A DNA stretch of 64,000 nt, from positions 31,064-95,063 of the forward strand of contig NMRB01001312.1 in the NCBI GenBank assembly GCA_002633025.1, given 5' to 3'. The DNA comes from Notospermus geniculatus (Eukaryota; Nemertea; Pilidiophora; Heteronemertea; Lineidae). Below are positions 62,516-64,000 of the stretch, in pieces. Every line of letters starts with the position of its first letter. Position 1 is the first letter of the stretch. Under the pieces are notes generated by a model, which was not told where the DNA came from, did not search any database, and saw only the letters and a program-made list of their open reading frames with translations. The position numbers and the translations under genes are program-made.

Positions 62516-64000
62516 ACGACATCCTTTTCACGTCTGAAATGACCTCAAGGAAGTGTGGAACATGGATTACTCAACTGGCTTAGGTCGTGGACAGTCAATT
62601 GGTGTGAATTTCACAGGGGCCTTTTTCAAGGCCCATTGGAGATTAAAAAATCTGTAGGCTCGCAGTCAAATTGCTTGCTGACACTTAGTGTCCTGTGGCA
62701 GCCACAAAGCAGTCTGGTGATTTTGCTAAAAAAGCTAGTGTATATAAAGGTGAAGGGAAACGTATTCATGCGTTAATGTGAGCTCAAAATTGAAACATTG
62801 CTATCATTTCTATGGCCAATAGTAATCTACAACACCCTTTGTTGGCATCTGCAGGAAACTTTACTATTGGGTAAAAAAGACTTTTAAAAATCACCATGCA
62901 GTTGAGAAAAACGGGCCCAAAAATCTCAGTGTGGGTGGGGAATTCCAGCTCGGTCGTTAAATAACAATATAGGTGTAGTTCTGAGCTGCCCCACAGCAGA
63001 TGAGTTCTGGCCCCACAACTACTTTCTGTGTCAATCTAGATAGATTTACTTTCACCTTGAAGGAGGTGCACTCGCTACATGGCCTGCTTCAGCAAAGCAG
63101 ACGTTTGTCGCAACTCGAGGAAAGGGTTAACGGCCTTGCAGCACAACAGCTGAATTGTACATTGACATGGGTTTACAATAGTAGTGGACAGCAGTGATAA
63201 TAGTTGGGTAAACTGATGACCAATGATGATCACTTGCGACAAGTGTCTACTTTTGCTGGAGCGGCTCGCTTTGATGGTATATGCACCAGCTGTCGCTTTT
63301 GTACAACATTTTTCTGTGGAGACGGTGTATACTCGGGCTCTGTGGGTCAACAATAATGTTTTCATTTCTTTATGGAGAAAGAGGGGCCATGTCATGTGAG
63401 GGGATTGAGAACAATGAAGTGGATTCGTTTGTCATGTTTGCCTCTTTTATATAGCTCTGATAGTTCAGGGNGTACTGAGTTATGAAATGGATAGGACACC
63501 GACGTGGATGTTTTGACTGGCCTTTTGTCATTTTATAAAGCTGTTACCGCTGGTTCTTTATTGACCTATTAATAGAGGATGACAAGTGAGCTCCATAATA
63601 TGAAGATCAGCCACCTAGGTCTCTGCTTGGTTGCAGTTTGTGAATAAGGTCCCTGCACATTAGGTCACAATGGCAATATTATTAGTGAATACCCCATCAT
63701 GTGTAACGATTGTCCGGACATGGGGCCATCTCATGAATAGATTGAGGTTGTTCGACTCTGGTCAAAAACTGATAGACAAAAAAGCGATAAAGTGCATTTC
63801 CTTTTGAATTTTTTTTGAAATTTTGATCAAGAAAGTCTTGAACACAGGCATGACTGATAATGTTGAGAAAAAATCGGGGAAAAAAGTGACGACAAAAAAG
63901 TTGAAAAAAGGTAGTCTTAGAAATTACATCACAGCACCATTACGTCATAATATCTGTGAAACAAACTAACATCACCTGATAGCCAAGGAACTTTTCTACA
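62516..64000 (+). other. 3' UTR and downstream flank
   Basis: No further reading frame with recognisable homology. No canonical AATAAA was seen in this stretch; an ATTAAA variant lies at 62642-62647 and GATAAA near 63787, so the poly(A) site is unresolved. A single N falls at 63471. Confidence 0.5.

Overview
The window is animal nuclear DNA. It carries one large, intron-rich gene on the + strand, running from position 477 (5' end cut off by the window) to a stop codon at 62513-62515. The 42 exons I could place join in consistent phase, apart from two breaks beside runs of N. They encode an unconventional myosin of class XV (MYO15A-like). I recognised it from the domain order (motor, IQ motifs, MyTH4, FERM with a long Q/P-rich insertion, SH3, MyTH4, FERM) and from family motifs remembered from vertebrate myosin XV. 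The host is probably a marine invertebrate, and the exon structure and repeat style (frequent TAGGCCTA and ACATGTA words, very dense palindromic transposon remnants) suggest a deuterostome such as an echinoderm or hemichordate. That placement is a weak inference.

Layout: 477-13573 holds most of the motor (P-loop, switch I, switch II, actin-binding segment). 15555-17050 holds the end of the motor, the IQ neck and a charged helix. 23446-28330 holds the first MyTH4. 28161-31687 begins the first FERM. 33444-39475 is a long disordered insertion with short tandem peptide repeats, poly-Q and poly-P. 41263-46510 completes the first FERM (one exon missing at the 311-N gap). 47196-48462 is the SH3. 51371-55792 is the second MyTH4. 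55698-62515 is the C-terminal FERM (one exon missing at the 88-N gap). 62516-64000 is 3' UTR and flank.

The introns are packed with non-autonomous DNA elements, mostly palindromic with terminal inverted repeats (TIRs) and often nested two or three deep. There are also tRNA-derived SINEs, one 5'-truncated LINE tail and several tandem duplications. The most interesting non-coding signals are: (1) a set of otherwise unrelated palindromic elements whose ends look like variants of one degenerate terminus and whose interiors are reiterations of a short, element-specific, self-complementary word; (2) elements sitting within about 10-40 bp of many splice sites, including one whose TA target lies inside a 5' splice site at 51731; (3) a roughly 1-kb palindrome carrying two outward-facing tRNA-like units; (4) a 79-bp tandem duplication that copies an exon end together with its splice donor at 56594-56751.

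All coordinates were read by eye. Splice phases were checked by counting, element boundaries are approximate, and no database search was possible.
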